Shown here one piece after another: positions 31,992 through 40,398 of a stretch of DNA of 64,000 nucleotides; the first letter of the stretch is position 1; every line of letters begins with the position of its first letter. The notes under the pieces are model-generated. The model made no database searches, was not told the DNA's origin, and was given only the letters and a program-made list of their open reading frames with translations. The stretch is from positions 5,456,001 to 5,520,000 of the forward strand of contig NZ_CP107976.1 in the NCBI RefSeq assembly GCF_036099295.1, given 5' to 3'. Source of the stretch: Streptomyces sp. NBC_00358. Lineage in GTDB: Bacteria; Actinomycetota; Actinomycetes; Streptomycetales; Streptomycetaceae. The position numbers and the translations under genes were made by a program.

Positions 31992-32207
31992 TCAGACCGC
32001 GGGTACGTCGAGTCCGCCGGACTTTATGTGGTGGAGGAGTTGGGCGAGGGGCCCGGGGGCGGTCGAGAGACGGGTCGCGGGGGCGTCGCTCTCGCGGAGG
32101 TGGATCGTGCGAGGGGTGGCGGCGAGTTCGACGCATGCGTTGCCGTCACCGCTGCCGGAGAAGGATGACTTCTGCCAGTTGAGGGGGGTGTTCATAGAAC
32201 GCCTCAT
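31992..32207 (-). CDS. DUF397 protein, partner of the adjacent XRE regulator
   Basis: The product is 71 residues. It shows the DUF397 signature NWQKSSFSGSGDGNACVELA and the closing GGLDVPAV. DUF397 includes BldB and small partners of XRE/DUF5753 regulators in Streptomyces. Its ATG at 32207 overlaps the stop codon of the XRE gene in ATGA, behind AAGGAG. A second ATG at 32195 (MNTPLNWQKSS), behind GAGG, is also possible. It probably binds the XRE protein and modifies its DNA binding, as proposed for WhiJ-type loci. Confidence 0.92.
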   Translation of the reverse strand: MRRSMNTPLNWQKSSFSGSGDGNACVELAATPRTIHLRESDAPATRLSTAPGPLAQLLHHIKSGGLDVPAV

Positions 32208-33055
32208 AGCTCCTTCGCCAGCCTGCGGATGAAGTCACGCGACCGCTCGGGGTCGAGTGCCGCGACCTCCATTCTATGGAAAAGTGTTCGAAATGCGCCG
32301 AGTTGGGCCTCGGAATCGATGAATCCGGCCCCCTGAGGCGAATCGCGTACGACTGTGTCCAGTTTGAGTACGCTGCCGCCCGCGTAGACCATGGCGCTGT
32401 CGGTGCCGGCGAAACCGTCCAGATCGAACGGGATGACACGAACGGTCACATGGTCAGCTTCCGAGAACTCCAGGATGTGGGCGAGCTGAACGCGCGCCGC
32501 GGAGCGGTCACCGACCCGGATGCGCAGTGCCGATTCGTGGATCACGGCTTCGTACGGGGTCGACTGGGGACCTTCAAGGATGACGCGCCGCTCCAGTCGG
32601 TGCCGGACGCGCAAGTCGATTTCCCGCGAGGGGAGTTCGGGCACCCGGTACCCGAGGATTCCGCGGGCGTAATCCTCGGTCTGGAGCAGGCCGGGGACAT
32701 GGAGGAAGTCCACGTCCCAGCGGTAGGTGGCGTGGTGCTCCAACTCGGACAGATCCAGGAATGATGCGGGCAGCAGGCCCCGGTACTCCTCCCACCAGCC
32801 GCGTGTCCGGTCGGTCACCATCGCCACCAGCGCCTCGACCAACTCCTCGTCCGCGCAGGAGTAGTGAGCGGCGAGACTGCGTACCCGCTCTTCGCTCACG
32901 CCCGCGATGCCGGACTCCATCTGGCTCATCTGGGCGGAGTCGGACCCGACCAGTGCGGCAGCCTCGCGTGCCTTGAGTCCTGCGGCCTCACGCAGTTTCC
33001 GCAGTTCGATGCCCAGGCGCTCCTGGCGTGCGGTCGGCTGCCGTCTGCGCGGCAT
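32204..33055 (-). CDS. XRE-family regulator with DUF5753 domain (WhiJ type)
   Basis: The product is 283 residues. The helix-turn-helix (about 10-65) reads LGIELRKLREAAGL, AAALVGSDSAQMSQMESG. The DUF5753 region (about 100-280) starts WWEEYRGLLPASFLDLSELE and has VPGLLQTEDYARGIL, LRVRHRLERRVIL, VIPFDLDGFAG and an acidic end. Its partner DUF397 gene overlaps by four bases, and the divergent gene at 33292 encodes an abaA-like HATPase protein. ATG at 33055 follows GGAGGAAGCC. A TTGGGC and TAATCT pair (33136 to 33107 on the minus strand, 18-base spacer) is a probable promoter. Such clusters modulate development and antibiotic production. Confidence 0.95.
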   Translation of the reverse strand: MPRRRQPTARQERLGIELRKLREAAGLKAREAAALVGSDSAQMSQMESGIAGVSEERVRSLAAHYSCADEELVEALVAMVTDRTRGWWEEYRGLLPASFLDLSELEHHATYRWDVDFLHVPGLLQTEDYARGILGYRVPELPSREIDLRVRHRLERRVILEGPQSTPYEAVIHESALRIRVGDRSAARVQLAHILEFSEADHVTVRVIPFDLDGFAGTDSAMVYAGGSVLKLDTVVRDSPQGAGFIDSEAQLGAFRTLFHRMEVAALDPERSRDFIRRLAKEL

Positions 33056-33106
33056 GGCTTCCTCCCTCGCCCCAACTGACGTGGGGCAGTGACTCCTTCG
33101 AGGGGA

Positions 33107-33136
33107 AGATTACGGCAGCGGCTTGCGCGGGCCCAA
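33107..33136 (-). promoter_or_regulatory. Candidate promoter of the XRE-DUF397 operon
   Basis: On the minus strand, TTGGGC (33136-33131) and TAATCT (33112-33107) have an 18-base spacer, in a locally A+T-rich stretch. The start codon at 33055 lies 52 bases downstream. Confidence 0.45.
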
Positions 33137-33291
33137 ATTTTACCCCTACCGTCGGTGACGCGACGCACACGCTGCGGAACCCCGGGGGCCCGGAAGCGCA
33201 CCACTCCGTCCTGCCACGGCGGCTGTGACACTGCCACCGCCCGCACCCTCAGCGAACTCTCGACTCCCCACACCTGAACCGGAGTTCACGC

Positions 33292-33693
33292 ATGCCCGAA
33301 ACCGAACCCTGGACCTACGCCCTTCACATCCCCCATGACGCCCGCGCGGTGACCGTCTGCCGCCGTACCGTCCGTCTGATCCTGACGCTGCACGGCCTGA
33401 TCCGCCTCGCGGACCTCGCCGAGCTGCTGGCGGCGGAGCTGGTCTCCAATGCCGTACGGCATACGAAGGGGCCTGCGGCCCTGCGGCTGAACTGGCGGGA
33501 CGGGGTGCTCCGGATCGGCGCCTGGGACGCGAGCCCGGTGCCACCGCCGCACGACCTGTCCGTCACCGCCGACGCGGAAGCGGGCCGGGGTCTCGTCCTG
33601 GTGCGGGCCTGCGCCGACGACTGGGGCTGGCATCCACTCCGGCAGGGCGGCGACATCGGCAAGTACGTGTGGTGTGACCTGGCCGCGGCGTAG
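33292..33693 (+). CDS. AbaA-like HATPase (serine kinase/anti-sigma type) protein
   Basis: This 133-residue protein has a Bergerat-fold ATP-binding domain of the RsbW/anti-sigma type. The N box is LLAAELVSNAVRHTKG, the G1 box is reduced (AWDASPVPP) and the G2 box is AGRGLVLVRACADDWGW. ATG at 33292 has no strong binding site but gives the usual family length. It is divergent from the XRE and DUF397 genes, and the three form the standard abaA/whiJ-type set. ATP binding is likely; whether it phosphorylates anything is unknown. Confidence 0.92.
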   Translation: MPETEPWTYALHIPHDARAVTVCRRTVRLILTLHGLIRLADLAELLAAELVSNAVRHTKGPAALRLNWRDGVLRIGAWDASPVPPPHDLSVTADAEAGRGLVLVRACADDWGWHPLRQGGDIGKYVWCDLAAA

Positions 33694-33754
33694 GTCGTTG
33701 ATCACGTCGGGGCGCCTGGTGGATTCCCAGGCGAAGGAGATTTGGAGGGACCTG

Positions 33755-33997
33755 ATGGCTCCGGTGAACTACTTCTTCCAGAATCCGGTCGCGGATCAGC
33801 TGAGGGACGAAGGGCGTATCGAGGATCGCATCGAGATGATCCTGAGGATCCTGGAGCTGCGCGGCATCCAGGTGTCCGAATCCGTCCGGCTTCGCGTACA
33901 GGCGTGCTCCGATCTGGAGCAGCTCAAGCCATGGTCGGAGCGGGCCGTCCACGTGACCGACCCGGCCGACCTGTTCACCCCCGAGCAGCCCGAGTAG
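33755..33997 (+). CDS. Small protein resembling the C-terminal tail of Rpn/PD-(D/E)XK-type proteins
   Basis: The product is 80 residues. ATG at 33755 follows TTTGGAGGGACCTG. The sequence is helical: DQLRDEGRIEDRIEMILRIL, then ELRGIQVSESVRLRVQACSD, EQLKPWSERAVHVTDPADLF. It closely resembles the end of Streptomyces Rpn-like proteins, where GREEGR, a VSDxVRERI motif and a CTDLxxLxxW motif follow a nuclease domain. Here the nuclease domain is absent, so the gene is either a stand-alone short form or a truncated remnant. The strong binding site favours a translated gene. Confidence 0.7.
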   Translation: MAPVNYFFQNPVADQLRDEGRIEDRIEMILRILELRGIQVSESVRLRVQACSDLEQLKPWSERAVHVTDPADLFTPEQPE

Positions 33998-34047
33998 CCG
34001 CCAGGGCCGGAGTCCCCACAGTGAACCCCGGCCCCCCCGCAAGGGTG

Positions 34048-34362
34048 TTACTTCAACGGACCCTCGTCCCCGGCCGGAGGCTCCGGCTCCGTCACCGGCA
34101 ACGGCCGCAGCCACAGCCAGGCCAGGAAGAACAGGCCGAGGGCGAGCATGCCGAGGCCGGTCCAGAGGTTGATGTTGATGCCGCCCGCCTTGTCGAGGTC
34201 GGCGTCGGAGGCCGTGATGCCGGCGATGGTGACGATGACCCCGTAGAGCACGAACAGGCCGCCGATGATGCGGCGGATGTCGAACAGGCGAGCGGCGGTC
34301 GCGGACTTCTTCTCAAGGTCCGAGACCTGGCGCTGCGCGTCGCTTTCCGAATAGTCGGACAT
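34048..34362 (-). CDS. Small membrane protein coupled to the sodium/galactose-type symporter
   Basis: The product is 104 residues. A cytosolic start (SDLEKKSATAARLFDIRR) leads to two membrane segments: GGLFVLYGVIVTIAGI (about 33-49) and LWTGLGMLALGLFFLAWLWL (about 66-85). A short connecting loop and an acidic Pro-rich tail complete it. It begins 40 bases after the symporter stop codon on the same strand, with no terminator between them. I infer an accessory subunit or a conserved operon partner of the symporter. No enzyme motif is seen. Confidence 0.78.
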   Translation of the reverse strand: MSDYSESDAQRQVSDLEKKSATAARLFDIRRIIGGLFVLYGVIVTIAGITASDADLDKAGGININLWTGLGMLALGLFFLAWLWLRPLPVTEPEPPAGDEGPLK

Positions 34363-34402
34363 GGTTTCTTGATTCTCCCTCGTCGGAACGGGTCGGGACT
34401 CG

Positions 34403-36103
34403 TCAGAACGAGAACGGGATGTAGCAGGCGGCGGCCAGGATCATCGCGCCCCAGCCCAGCAGGGCGGGCCTGCGGTACCAGGCGTCGTCTCCGGGGGCCG
34501 GCGGCTCGGCCATGCCGGGGGACACCGTGCCGTAGACCAGGCCCTGGAGGTCCTCCGTCGGCTTCGGGGCGGTGAAGAGGGAGACCCCGACCATCACCAC
34601 GCCACCGGCCACGAAGGCGACGATCGCGGAGACGAAGTTGGCGCCCTGGTCGGAGGGGAAGCCGATGATGTCCTGCTTGTAGAGGACGAAGTAGTTCACC
34701 ATCGCGGCCGTCGTCCCGGCCAGCAGGCCCCAGAAGCCCGATTTCACCGACGCCCGCTTCCAGAACATGCCGATGATGAAGACCGCGAACATCGGCACGT
34801 TGAAGAAGGAGAAGAGCGTCTGGAGGTAGCTCATGATGTTGGAGAAGGACGAGGCCAGGAAGGCCGTACCGATGGACGCCAGGACGCCGACGACCGTGAT
34901 CAGGCGGCCGAAGCGCACGTAGTAGGAGTCCTCGCGGTCCGTCACCACGTACCTCGCCCAGATGTCGGTCGTGAAGACCGTGTTGAAGGACGAGACGTTG
35001 GCGGCCATACCCGCCATGAAGGCGGCCAGCAGACCGGTCACCGCGATGCCGAGGACACCGTTGGGCAGCAACTCCTGCATCAGGTAGGGGATCGCGTCGT
35101 TGTACTGGAGATCCGACCCGCTCGTGCCGATCTTCGGGACCAGGACGGCCGCCACCAGGCCGGGGATCATCACCAGGAAGACGATGAAGATCTTCGGGTA
35201 AGCCGCGATGAGCGGGGTGCGCTGGGCCGCGGAGAGGTTCTTCGCGGACAGCGCGCGCTGCACCTCGGCGAAGTTCGTCGTCCAGTAGCCGAAGGACAGC
35301 ACGAAGCCGAGACCGAGCACGATCGTCAGCCAGTTGGCGCCGAGCGGGTTGGCGCTGCCGATGCCCGTGCCGCCCCAGGCCGTCGTGAAGTCGGCGCCGT
35401 GCGTCTTGTCGAGGGAGTCCGTCAGACCTCCCCAGCCGCCCACCCGGTTCAGGCCGAGCACGGTGATCGGGATCAGCGCCGCGAGGATCACGAAGAACTG
35501 GAGCACCTCGTTGTAGATCGCGGAGGAGAGACCGCCGAGGGTGATGTACGCGAGGACGAAGAACCCGGCGACCACGATCGCCACCCACTGCGGCCAGCCG
35601 AGCAGTGCCTCGACGACGATCGCGAGCGAGTAGAGGTTGACGCCGGCGATGAGGACGGCCGCGAAGGCGAACAGGATCGAACTCAGCAGGTGCGCCCATT
35701 TGTCGAATCGCAGGAGCAGGAACTCGGGCACCGAGCGGACCTTGGAGCCGTAGTAGAACGGCATCATCACCAGGCCCAGGAAGACCATCGCCGGGATGGC
35801 GCCGATCCAGTACCAGTGGACCGTGTAGACGCCGTACTGGGCGCTGTTGGCGGCCATGCCGAGGATCTCGGTGGCGCCCAGGTTGGCCGAGATGAAGGCC
35901 AGGCCGGTGATCCAGGCGGGCAGTGAGCGTCCCGACAGGAAGAAGTCGAGGCTCGTTCTCACGGAGCGGCGGGCCGCGAAGCCGATGCCCAGGACGACCA
36001 CGAAGTAGATGCCCAGGATTGTGTAGTCGAGTGCGTTCGTGGGGAGACGCAGCTCGGCGGCGAGCAGGGTGCCCGGTTGGGGCGGATGTGTGGGGGACTG
36101 CAT
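34403..36103 (-). CDS. Sodium:solute symporter, SGLT/galactose type
   Basis: The 566-residue inner-membrane symporter couples sodium entry to sugar uptake. It has about fourteen hydrophobic segments. Family features are FFLSGRSLPAWITGLAFISANLGATEILG, GYWTTNFAEVQRALSAK, MAGMAANVSSFNTVFTTDIW with the sodium-site Ser/Thr, and IMSYLQTLFSFFNVP. The sequence is nearer to the Vibrio galactose symporter type than to proline or acetate carriers. It is divergent from galT-galE-galK across a 180-base regulatory region, which strongly suggests galactose as substrate. ATG at 36103 is preceded by GAAGCGAG. Confidence 0.9.
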   Translation of the reverse strand: MQSPTHPPQPGTLLAAELRLPTNALDYTILGIYFVVVLGIGFAARRSVRTSLDFFLSGRSLPAWITGLAFISANLGATEILGMAANSAQYGVYTVHWYWIGAIPAMVFLGLVMMPFYYGSKVRSVPEFLLLRFDKWAHLLSSILFAFAAVLIAGVNLYSLAIVVEALLGWPQWVAIVVAGFFVLAYITLGGLSSAIYNEVLQFFVILAALIPITVLGLNRVGGWGGLTDSLDKTHGADFTTAWGGTGIGSANPLGANWLTIVLGLGFVLSFGYWTTNFAEVQRALSAKNLSAAQRTPLIAAYPKIFIVFLVMIPGLVAAVLVPKIGTSGSDLQYNDAIPYLMQELLPNGVLGIAVTGLLAAFMAGMAANVSSFNTVFTTDIWARYVVTDREDSYYVRFGRLITVVGVLASIGTAFLASSFSNIMSYLQTLFSFFNVPMFAVFIIGMFWKRASVKSGFWGLLAGTTAAMVNYFVLYKQDIIGFPSDQGANFVSAIVAFVAGGVVMVGVSLFTAPKPTEDLQGLVYGTVSPGMAEPPAPGDDAWYRRPALLGWGAMILAAACYIPFSF

Positions 36104-36178
36104 CAGAACTCGCTTCGTCGCATGAACCTATCGGACCGGAATCTATGCCTCCGCATTCAATAAATGCACCCTCCCGAT

Positions 36179-36265
36179 GGTGACCTTTGTTTGATTGTGA
36201 CGTTGACTGCGGTGGTGACTTGTGGTTTGTTGTGTTCGGTTATGTTTGAAGGTTTGATCGGGTGT
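36179..36265 (+). promoter_or_regulatory. Probable galP1-type promoter region
   Basis: This stretch is unusually T/G-rich for the genome. GTGAC hexamers occur at 36179 (GGTGAC), 36196 (TGTGAC) and 36214 (GGTGAC), spaced 17-18 bases, and TTGTGG and TTGTTGTG follow. Galactose-inducible galP1 of S. lividans is known to depend on direct hexamer repeats and to lack a normal -35 box, and this region fits that picture. The exact start site cannot be set from sequence. Confidence 0.55.
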
Positions 36266-36282
36266 TGATGGGGAGTCCGACT

Positions 36283-37371
36283 GTGAAGAAGACCTCGACC
36301 CGACTCGCCGACGGTCGTGAGCTCATCTACTACGACGCGGTCGACGACAAGGTCCGCGACGCGGTGGACCGGCGCCCGCTCGACCCGACCGTCACCACTT
36401 CGGAGGTGCGCCGCGACCCGCTGCTCGGCGACTCGGTGGCGATCGCCTCGCACCGCCAGGGGCGCATCTACCACCCCCCGGCGAACGAGTGCCCGCTGTG
36501 CCCGTCCTCCGGTGACCGGCTGAGCGAGATCCCCGACTCCTCCTACGACGTCGTGGTGTTCGAGAACCGGTTCCCCTCGCTCGCGGGCGACTCCGGACGC
36601 TGCGAGGTCGTCTGCTTCACCTCCGACCACGACGCGTCCTTCGCGGATCTGACGGAGGCGCAGGCCGGTCTCGTCCTGGAGGCGTGGACGGACCGCACCG
36701 CCGAACTGTCGCATCTGCCCTCCGTCGAACAGGTCTTCTGCTTCGAGAACCGTGGCGCCGAGATCGGTGTGACACTCGGTCACCCGCACGGGCAGATCTA
36801 CGGCTACCCCTTCACCACCCCCCGTACCGCACTGATGCTGCGCTCGCTCGCCGCGCACAAGGAGGCGACCGGCGGGGAGAACCTGTTCGACGAGGTCCTC
36901 GCCCGTGAACTCGCGGACGGCTCGCGCGTCGTCCTGGCGAGCGATCACTGGGTCGCCTTCGTCCCGTACGCCGCCCACTGGCCGTACGAGGTCCACCTCT
37001 ACCCGCGCCGCCGTGTGCCGGACCTGCTCGGACTCGACGAGGACGCGCGCACAGAGTTCCCCCAGGTCTATCTGGAACTCTTGAGGCGCTTCGACCGGAT
37101 CTTCGACGGACCGGACGGTGGAAAGGACGGGGCGGGCGAGCCGCCGACGCCGTACATCGCGGCGTGGCACCAGGCTCCCTTCGGCCCGCTGGAGGAGTTC
37201 GAAGGCGTCAACCGGGACGACTTCGCGCTCCACCTCGAGCTTTTCACCATTCGCCGCACTTCCGGCAAGCTGAAGTTCCTCGCGGGTTCCGAGTCCGGCA
37301 TGAACGTGTTCATCAACGACGTGCCGCCGGAGACCGCGGCTCAGCGACTGCGAGAGGTAGCGAGTTCATGA
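36283..37371 (+). CDS. galT: Galactose-1-phosphate uridylyltransferase
   Basis: This 362-residue enzyme exchanges UMP between UDP-glucose and galactose-1-phosphate in the Leloir pathway. The active-site motif is GHPHGQIYGYPF, with the nucleophilic His. Zinc ligands are expected in ECPLCPS (Cys-x-x-Cys) and VVFENRFPSL, with RRRVPDLLG and AAWHQAPFG also typical. GTG at 36283 follows GGGGAGTCC and gives the normal MKKT-like start. Six or seven extra codons upstream, including an ATG at 36268, are possible. It begins the galTEK operon and its ATGA overlaps galE. Confidence 0.95.
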   Translation: MKKTSTRLADGRELIYYDAVDDKVRDAVDRRPLDPTVTTSEVRRDPLLGDSVAIASHRQGRIYHPPANECPLCPSSGDRLSEIPDSSYDVVVFENRFPSLAGDSGRCEVVCFTSDHDASFADLTEAQAGLVLEAWTDRTAELSHLPSVEQVFCFENRGAEIGVTLGHPHGQIYGYPFTTPRTALMLRSLAAHKEATGGENLFDEVLARELADGSRVVLASDHWVAFVPYAAHWPYEVHLYPRRRVPDLLGLDEDARTEFPQVYLELLRRFDRIFDGPDGGKDGAGEPPTPYIAAWHQAPFGPLEEFEGVNRDDFALHLELFTIRRTSGKLKFLAGSESGMNVFINDVPPETAAQRLREVASS

Positions 37372-38333
37372 GTGGGAAGTACCTGGTCACCGGCGGAGCC
37401 GGCTATGTGGGCAGCGTGGTCGCGCGCCACCTGATCGAGGCGGGGCACGAGGTCACCGTCCTCGACAACCTCTCGACGGGATTCCGCGAGGGCGTTCCCG
37501 CCGGTGCCTCGTTCATCGAGGGCGACATCCGCGACGCCGCCAAGTGGCTGGACCCCTCGTACGACGCCGTCCTGCACTTCGCCGCGTTCTCGCAGGTCGG
37601 CGAGTCCGTGGTGAAGCCCGAGAAGTACTGGGACAACAACGTCGGCGGCACCATGGCGCTGCTCGCCGCGATGCGCGAGGCGGGCGTGCGCAGGCTGGTC
37701 TTCTCCTCCACGGCCGCGACGTACGGCGAGCCCGAGACCACCCCGATCGTCGAGTCCGCGCCGACCCGGCCCACCAACCCCTACGGCGCCTCCAAGCTCG
37801 CCGTCGACCACATGATCACCGGCGAGGCGGCCGCCCACGGACTGGGCGCGGTCTCGCTGCGCTACTTCAACGTGGCGGGCGCGTACGGCGACAGCGGTGA
37901 GCGGCACGACCCCGAGTCGCACCTCATCCCGCTGGTCCTCCAGGTCGCCCAGGGCCGTCGCGACGCGATCTCCGTCTTCGGCGACGACTACCCGACGCCG
38001 GACGGCACCTGCGTCCGCGACTACATCCATGTCGCGGACCTCGCCGAGGCGCACCTGCTCGCGGTCGAGGCCGCGACCCCGGGCGAGCACCTGATCTGCA
38101 ACCTCGGCAACGGCAACGGCTTCTCCGTCCGCGAGGTCATCGAGACCGTGCGCCAGGTGACCGGGCACCCGATCCCCGAGGTCGTGGCACCGCGCCGCGG
38201 CGGCGACCCGGCGGTGCTCGTCGCCTCCGCGGAGGTCGCCCGGGAACGGCTCGGCTGGAACCCGTCCCGCGCGGATCTCGCGGGGATCGTCGCGGACGCG
38301 TGGGAGTTCGCACAGAACGTAGCGAAGGGGTAG
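37368..38333 (+). CDS. galE: UDP-glucose 4-epimerase
   Basis: This 321-residue NAD-dependent epimerase interconverts UDP-galactose and UDP-glucose. It starts with the Rossmann motif YLVTGGAGYVGSVVARHL. Other features are VTVLDNLSTGF, FAAFSQVGESV, the catalytic Ser/Thr in FSSTAATYG, YGASK (Tyr and Lys) and RYFNVAGAYGD. CVRDYIHVADLAEAH and WNPSRADL close the family pattern. It overlaps galT by four bases (ATGA). It also supplies nucleotide sugars to cell-wall and secondary metabolism. Confidence 0.96.
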   Translation: MSGKYLVTGGAGYVGSVVARHLIEAGHEVTVLDNLSTGFREGVPAGASFIEGDIRDAAKWLDPSYDAVLHFAAFSQVGESVVKPEKYWDNNVGGTMALLAAMREAGVRRLVFSSTAATYGEPETTPIVESAPTRPTNPYGASKLAVDHMITGEAAAHGLGAVSLRYFNVAGAYGDSGERHDPESHLIPLVLQVAQGRRDAISVFGDDYPTPDGTCVRDYIHVADLAEAHLLAVEAATPGEHLICNLGNGNGFSVREVIETVRQVTGHPIPEVVAPRRGGDPAVLVASAEVARERLGWNPSRADLAGIVADAWEFAQNVAKG

Positions 38334-38335
38334 CG

Positions 38336-39487
38336 GTGGATCAGGTGGGGGTACGTGAGGGCTTCGAGGAGCTGTACGGTGCCGCGCCCGAGGGCGTCTG
38401 GGCGGCACCCGGCCGGGTCAACCTGATCGGCGAGTACACGGACTTCAACGAGGGGTTCGTGATGCCGCTCGCGCTGCCGCACACGGCGGTCGCGGCGGTG
38501 TCCCGCCGGTCCGACGGCGTGCTGCGGCTGCACTCGGCGGACATCGACGGACCGGTCGTCGAACTGCGCGTCGACGAGCTGGTGCCCCGGTCGGACACCG
38601 GCTGGGCCGCCTATCCGGCGGGAGTGGTGTGGGCGCTGCGCGAGGCGGGCCACGCCGTCGGCGGCGCGGACATCCATCTGGCCTCCACGGTCCCCACCGG
38701 CGCGGGCCTGTCCTCCTCGGCGGCCCTGGAGGTCGTCACGGCCCTCGCCCTGGACGAGTTGTACGGACTCGGGCTCAGCCGCCCCGAGCTGGCACTGCTC
38801 GCACAGCGCGCGGAGAACGACTTCGTCGGAGTGCCGTGCGGGGTGATGGACCAGACGGCGTCGGCGTGCTGCACCGAGGGCCACGCCCTGCACCTCGACT
38901 GCCGTGACCTGTCGATCCGCCAGGTCCCCTTCGACCTCGCCTCCCAGGGCCTCGAACTCCTGGTCGTCGACACCCGGGTGAAGCACGCGCTCGGGGACGG
39001 GGCGTACGCGGAGCGGCGCGCGGGCTGCGAGGAGGGCGCGCGGCAGCTCGGCGTGTCCCATCTGCGCGACGTCGCCTACGAAGGCCTCGACGCGGCCCTC
39101 GCCCGTCTCTCCGACGAGCGTGTCCGCCGCTACGTCCGCCATGTCGTCTCCGACGACCACCGGGTGGACCGGGTCATCGCCCTGCTCGACGCGGGCGACG
39201 TCCGGGCCATCGGGCCGGTCCTGACGGACGGTCACGCCTCGCTGCGCGACGATCTGCGGATCTCGTGTCCCGAGCTGGACCTCACGGTCTCGGTGGCCAA
39301 CTCCGCGGGTGCGTTGGGGGCCCGTATGACGGGCGGGGGCTTCGGGGGTTCCGCCGTCGTCCTGGTGGAGTCCACCGACGTGGACAGTGTCACCAAGGCG
39401 GTCATGGAGGCCTTCGCCGCGGCGGGCTTCACCGCTCCGCGGGTGTTCCCCGCCGTTCCTTCGGCCGGGGCCCGGCGCGTCGGCTGA
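38336..39487 (+). CDS. galK: Galactokinase
   Basis: This 383-residue GHMP kinase phosphorylates galactose at C1, the first committed Leloir step. Motifs are APGRVNLIGEYTDFNEGFVMP (substrate loop, here given with its last residue), PTGAGLSSSAALEV (phosphate loop), VGVPCGVMDQTAS with the catalytic Asp and RMTGGGFGGSAVVLV at the end. The GTG at 38336 (VDQVGVREGFEE) follows GAAGGGGTAGCG and lies two bases after galE, so it is translationally coupled. It completes galT-galE-galK. Confidence 0.96.
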   Translation: MDQVGVREGFEELYGAAPEGVWAAPGRVNLIGEYTDFNEGFVMPLALPHTAVAAVSRRSDGVLRLHSADIDGPVVELRVDELVPRSDTGWAAYPAGVVWALREAGHAVGGADIHLASTVPTGAGLSSSAALEVVTALALDELYGLGLSRPELALLAQRAENDFVGVPCGVMDQTASACCTEGHALHLDCRDLSIRQVPFDLASQGLELLVVDTRVKHALGDGAYAERRAGCEEGARQLGVSHLRDVAYEGLDAALARLSDERVRRYVRHVVSDDHRVDRVIALLDAGDVRAIGPVLTDGHASLRDDLRISCPELDLTVSVANSAGALGARMTGGGFGGSAVVLVESTDVDSVTKAVMEAFAAAGFTAPRVFPAVPSAGARRVG

Positions 39488-39688
39488 TCCCCGGGCTTGT
39501 TTCGCCCCCTCCGCCCCTGCCCGCCCCGTGCTCAGGGGGCTCCGCCCCGAACCCCCCGCTCCTCAAGCGCCGGAGGGGCTAAAAGATCTCATGCGCAGGG
39601 GGCTGGAAGATCTCGGGCGCTGGAGGGGCTGAGATGTCTTGGGCGCCGGAGGGGCCTTGCGGGGGAGGGGGTGAGGGGCGGGCTGCTG
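39488..39688. repeat. Dispersed Streptomyces intergenic repeat, copy A
   Basis: Read on the minus strand, 39656 to 39536 contains three short units ending AGCCCCTCCGGCGC or close to it, then TTGAGGAGCGGGG and GGGGCGGAGCC. The same arrangement on the plus strand at 54719-54824 is copy B. The rest of this 201-base gap, just after galK, is pyrimidine-rich. No gene is seen. Confidence 0.7.
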
Positions 39689-40129
39689 TCAGTCCCACCG
39701 CTTTGTGAGGGTGTACTCCGTGGTGCCCGGCGGGTAGTCGGGGATCACGCACGCCACCTCGTACCCCTGCTTCCGGTAGAAGTCCGGGGCCTGGAAGTCC
39801 CAGGTCTCCAGGCGGGCGGCGCGGCAGCCGCGACCGCCGGCGGTCGCTTCGGCCTCGGCGAGGAGACGGCTGCCGAGGCCCGTGCCCCGGTACCGTTCGT
39901 CCACCCACAGGTAGGTGACGTGCAGCCAGGTCGTCCAGGTGTGCCCCGCCAGACCGCCGGCCATGTCCCCGGCCTCGTCCATGGCCCATACATGGAGCGG
40001 GAGTTCACGTTCGTCCGGGGTCCCGCGCAGAGCGCGCAGCACCGGGGACGCCGCCGTGTTCGTGTCCAGCAGTCGTCTGCGGAGCAGATCGCGACGGTCT
40101 TTGTCTTCTCCTGTCTCGATAAGAAACAT
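39689..40129 (-). CDS. GNAT-family acetyltransferase
   Basis: This 146-residue enzyme should transfer acetyl from acetyl-CoA to a small molecule or amine. The acetyl-CoA loop is HVTYLWVDERYRGTGLGSRLL. The fold continues ARLETWDFQAPDFYRKQGYEV and ends in a short strand TEYTLTKRW. The start at 40129 (MFLIETGED) follows GGTGGG; an ATG four codons earlier is possible, and a longer frame upstream is unlikely. No gene around it suggests a substrate. Confidence 0.88.
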   Translation of the reverse strand: MFLIETGEDKDRRDLLRRRLLDTNTAASPVLRALRGTPDERELPLHVWAMDEAGDMAGGLAGHTWTTWLHVTYLWVDERYRGTGLGSRLLAEAEATAGGRGCRAARLETWDFQAPDFYRKQGYEVACVIPDYPPGTTEYTLTKRWD

Positions 40130-40398
40130 ACGGCCCACCATAAACGTGCTGGCCAACCAGTTCTGCAAATTGCCTTCCGCTCACAGCCCCCGGCCGTACT
40201 CTGATGAACAGTGCCGGTGGGGGCCGGTGCTGATCAGGGGGCGAGACAGTCGGGTACGACGCCCGAAGTGGGGGTAGCACTTCCAGCACGGCGGCGGCCG
40301 TGCGGCTGCGGCACCCCGTTTTCCGGGTCGCAAGCGGGGCTCGGGATCACTTCGGGCGCCGTACCCGTACGGACCGTCCCCCGACAGTGGGGGTTTCA

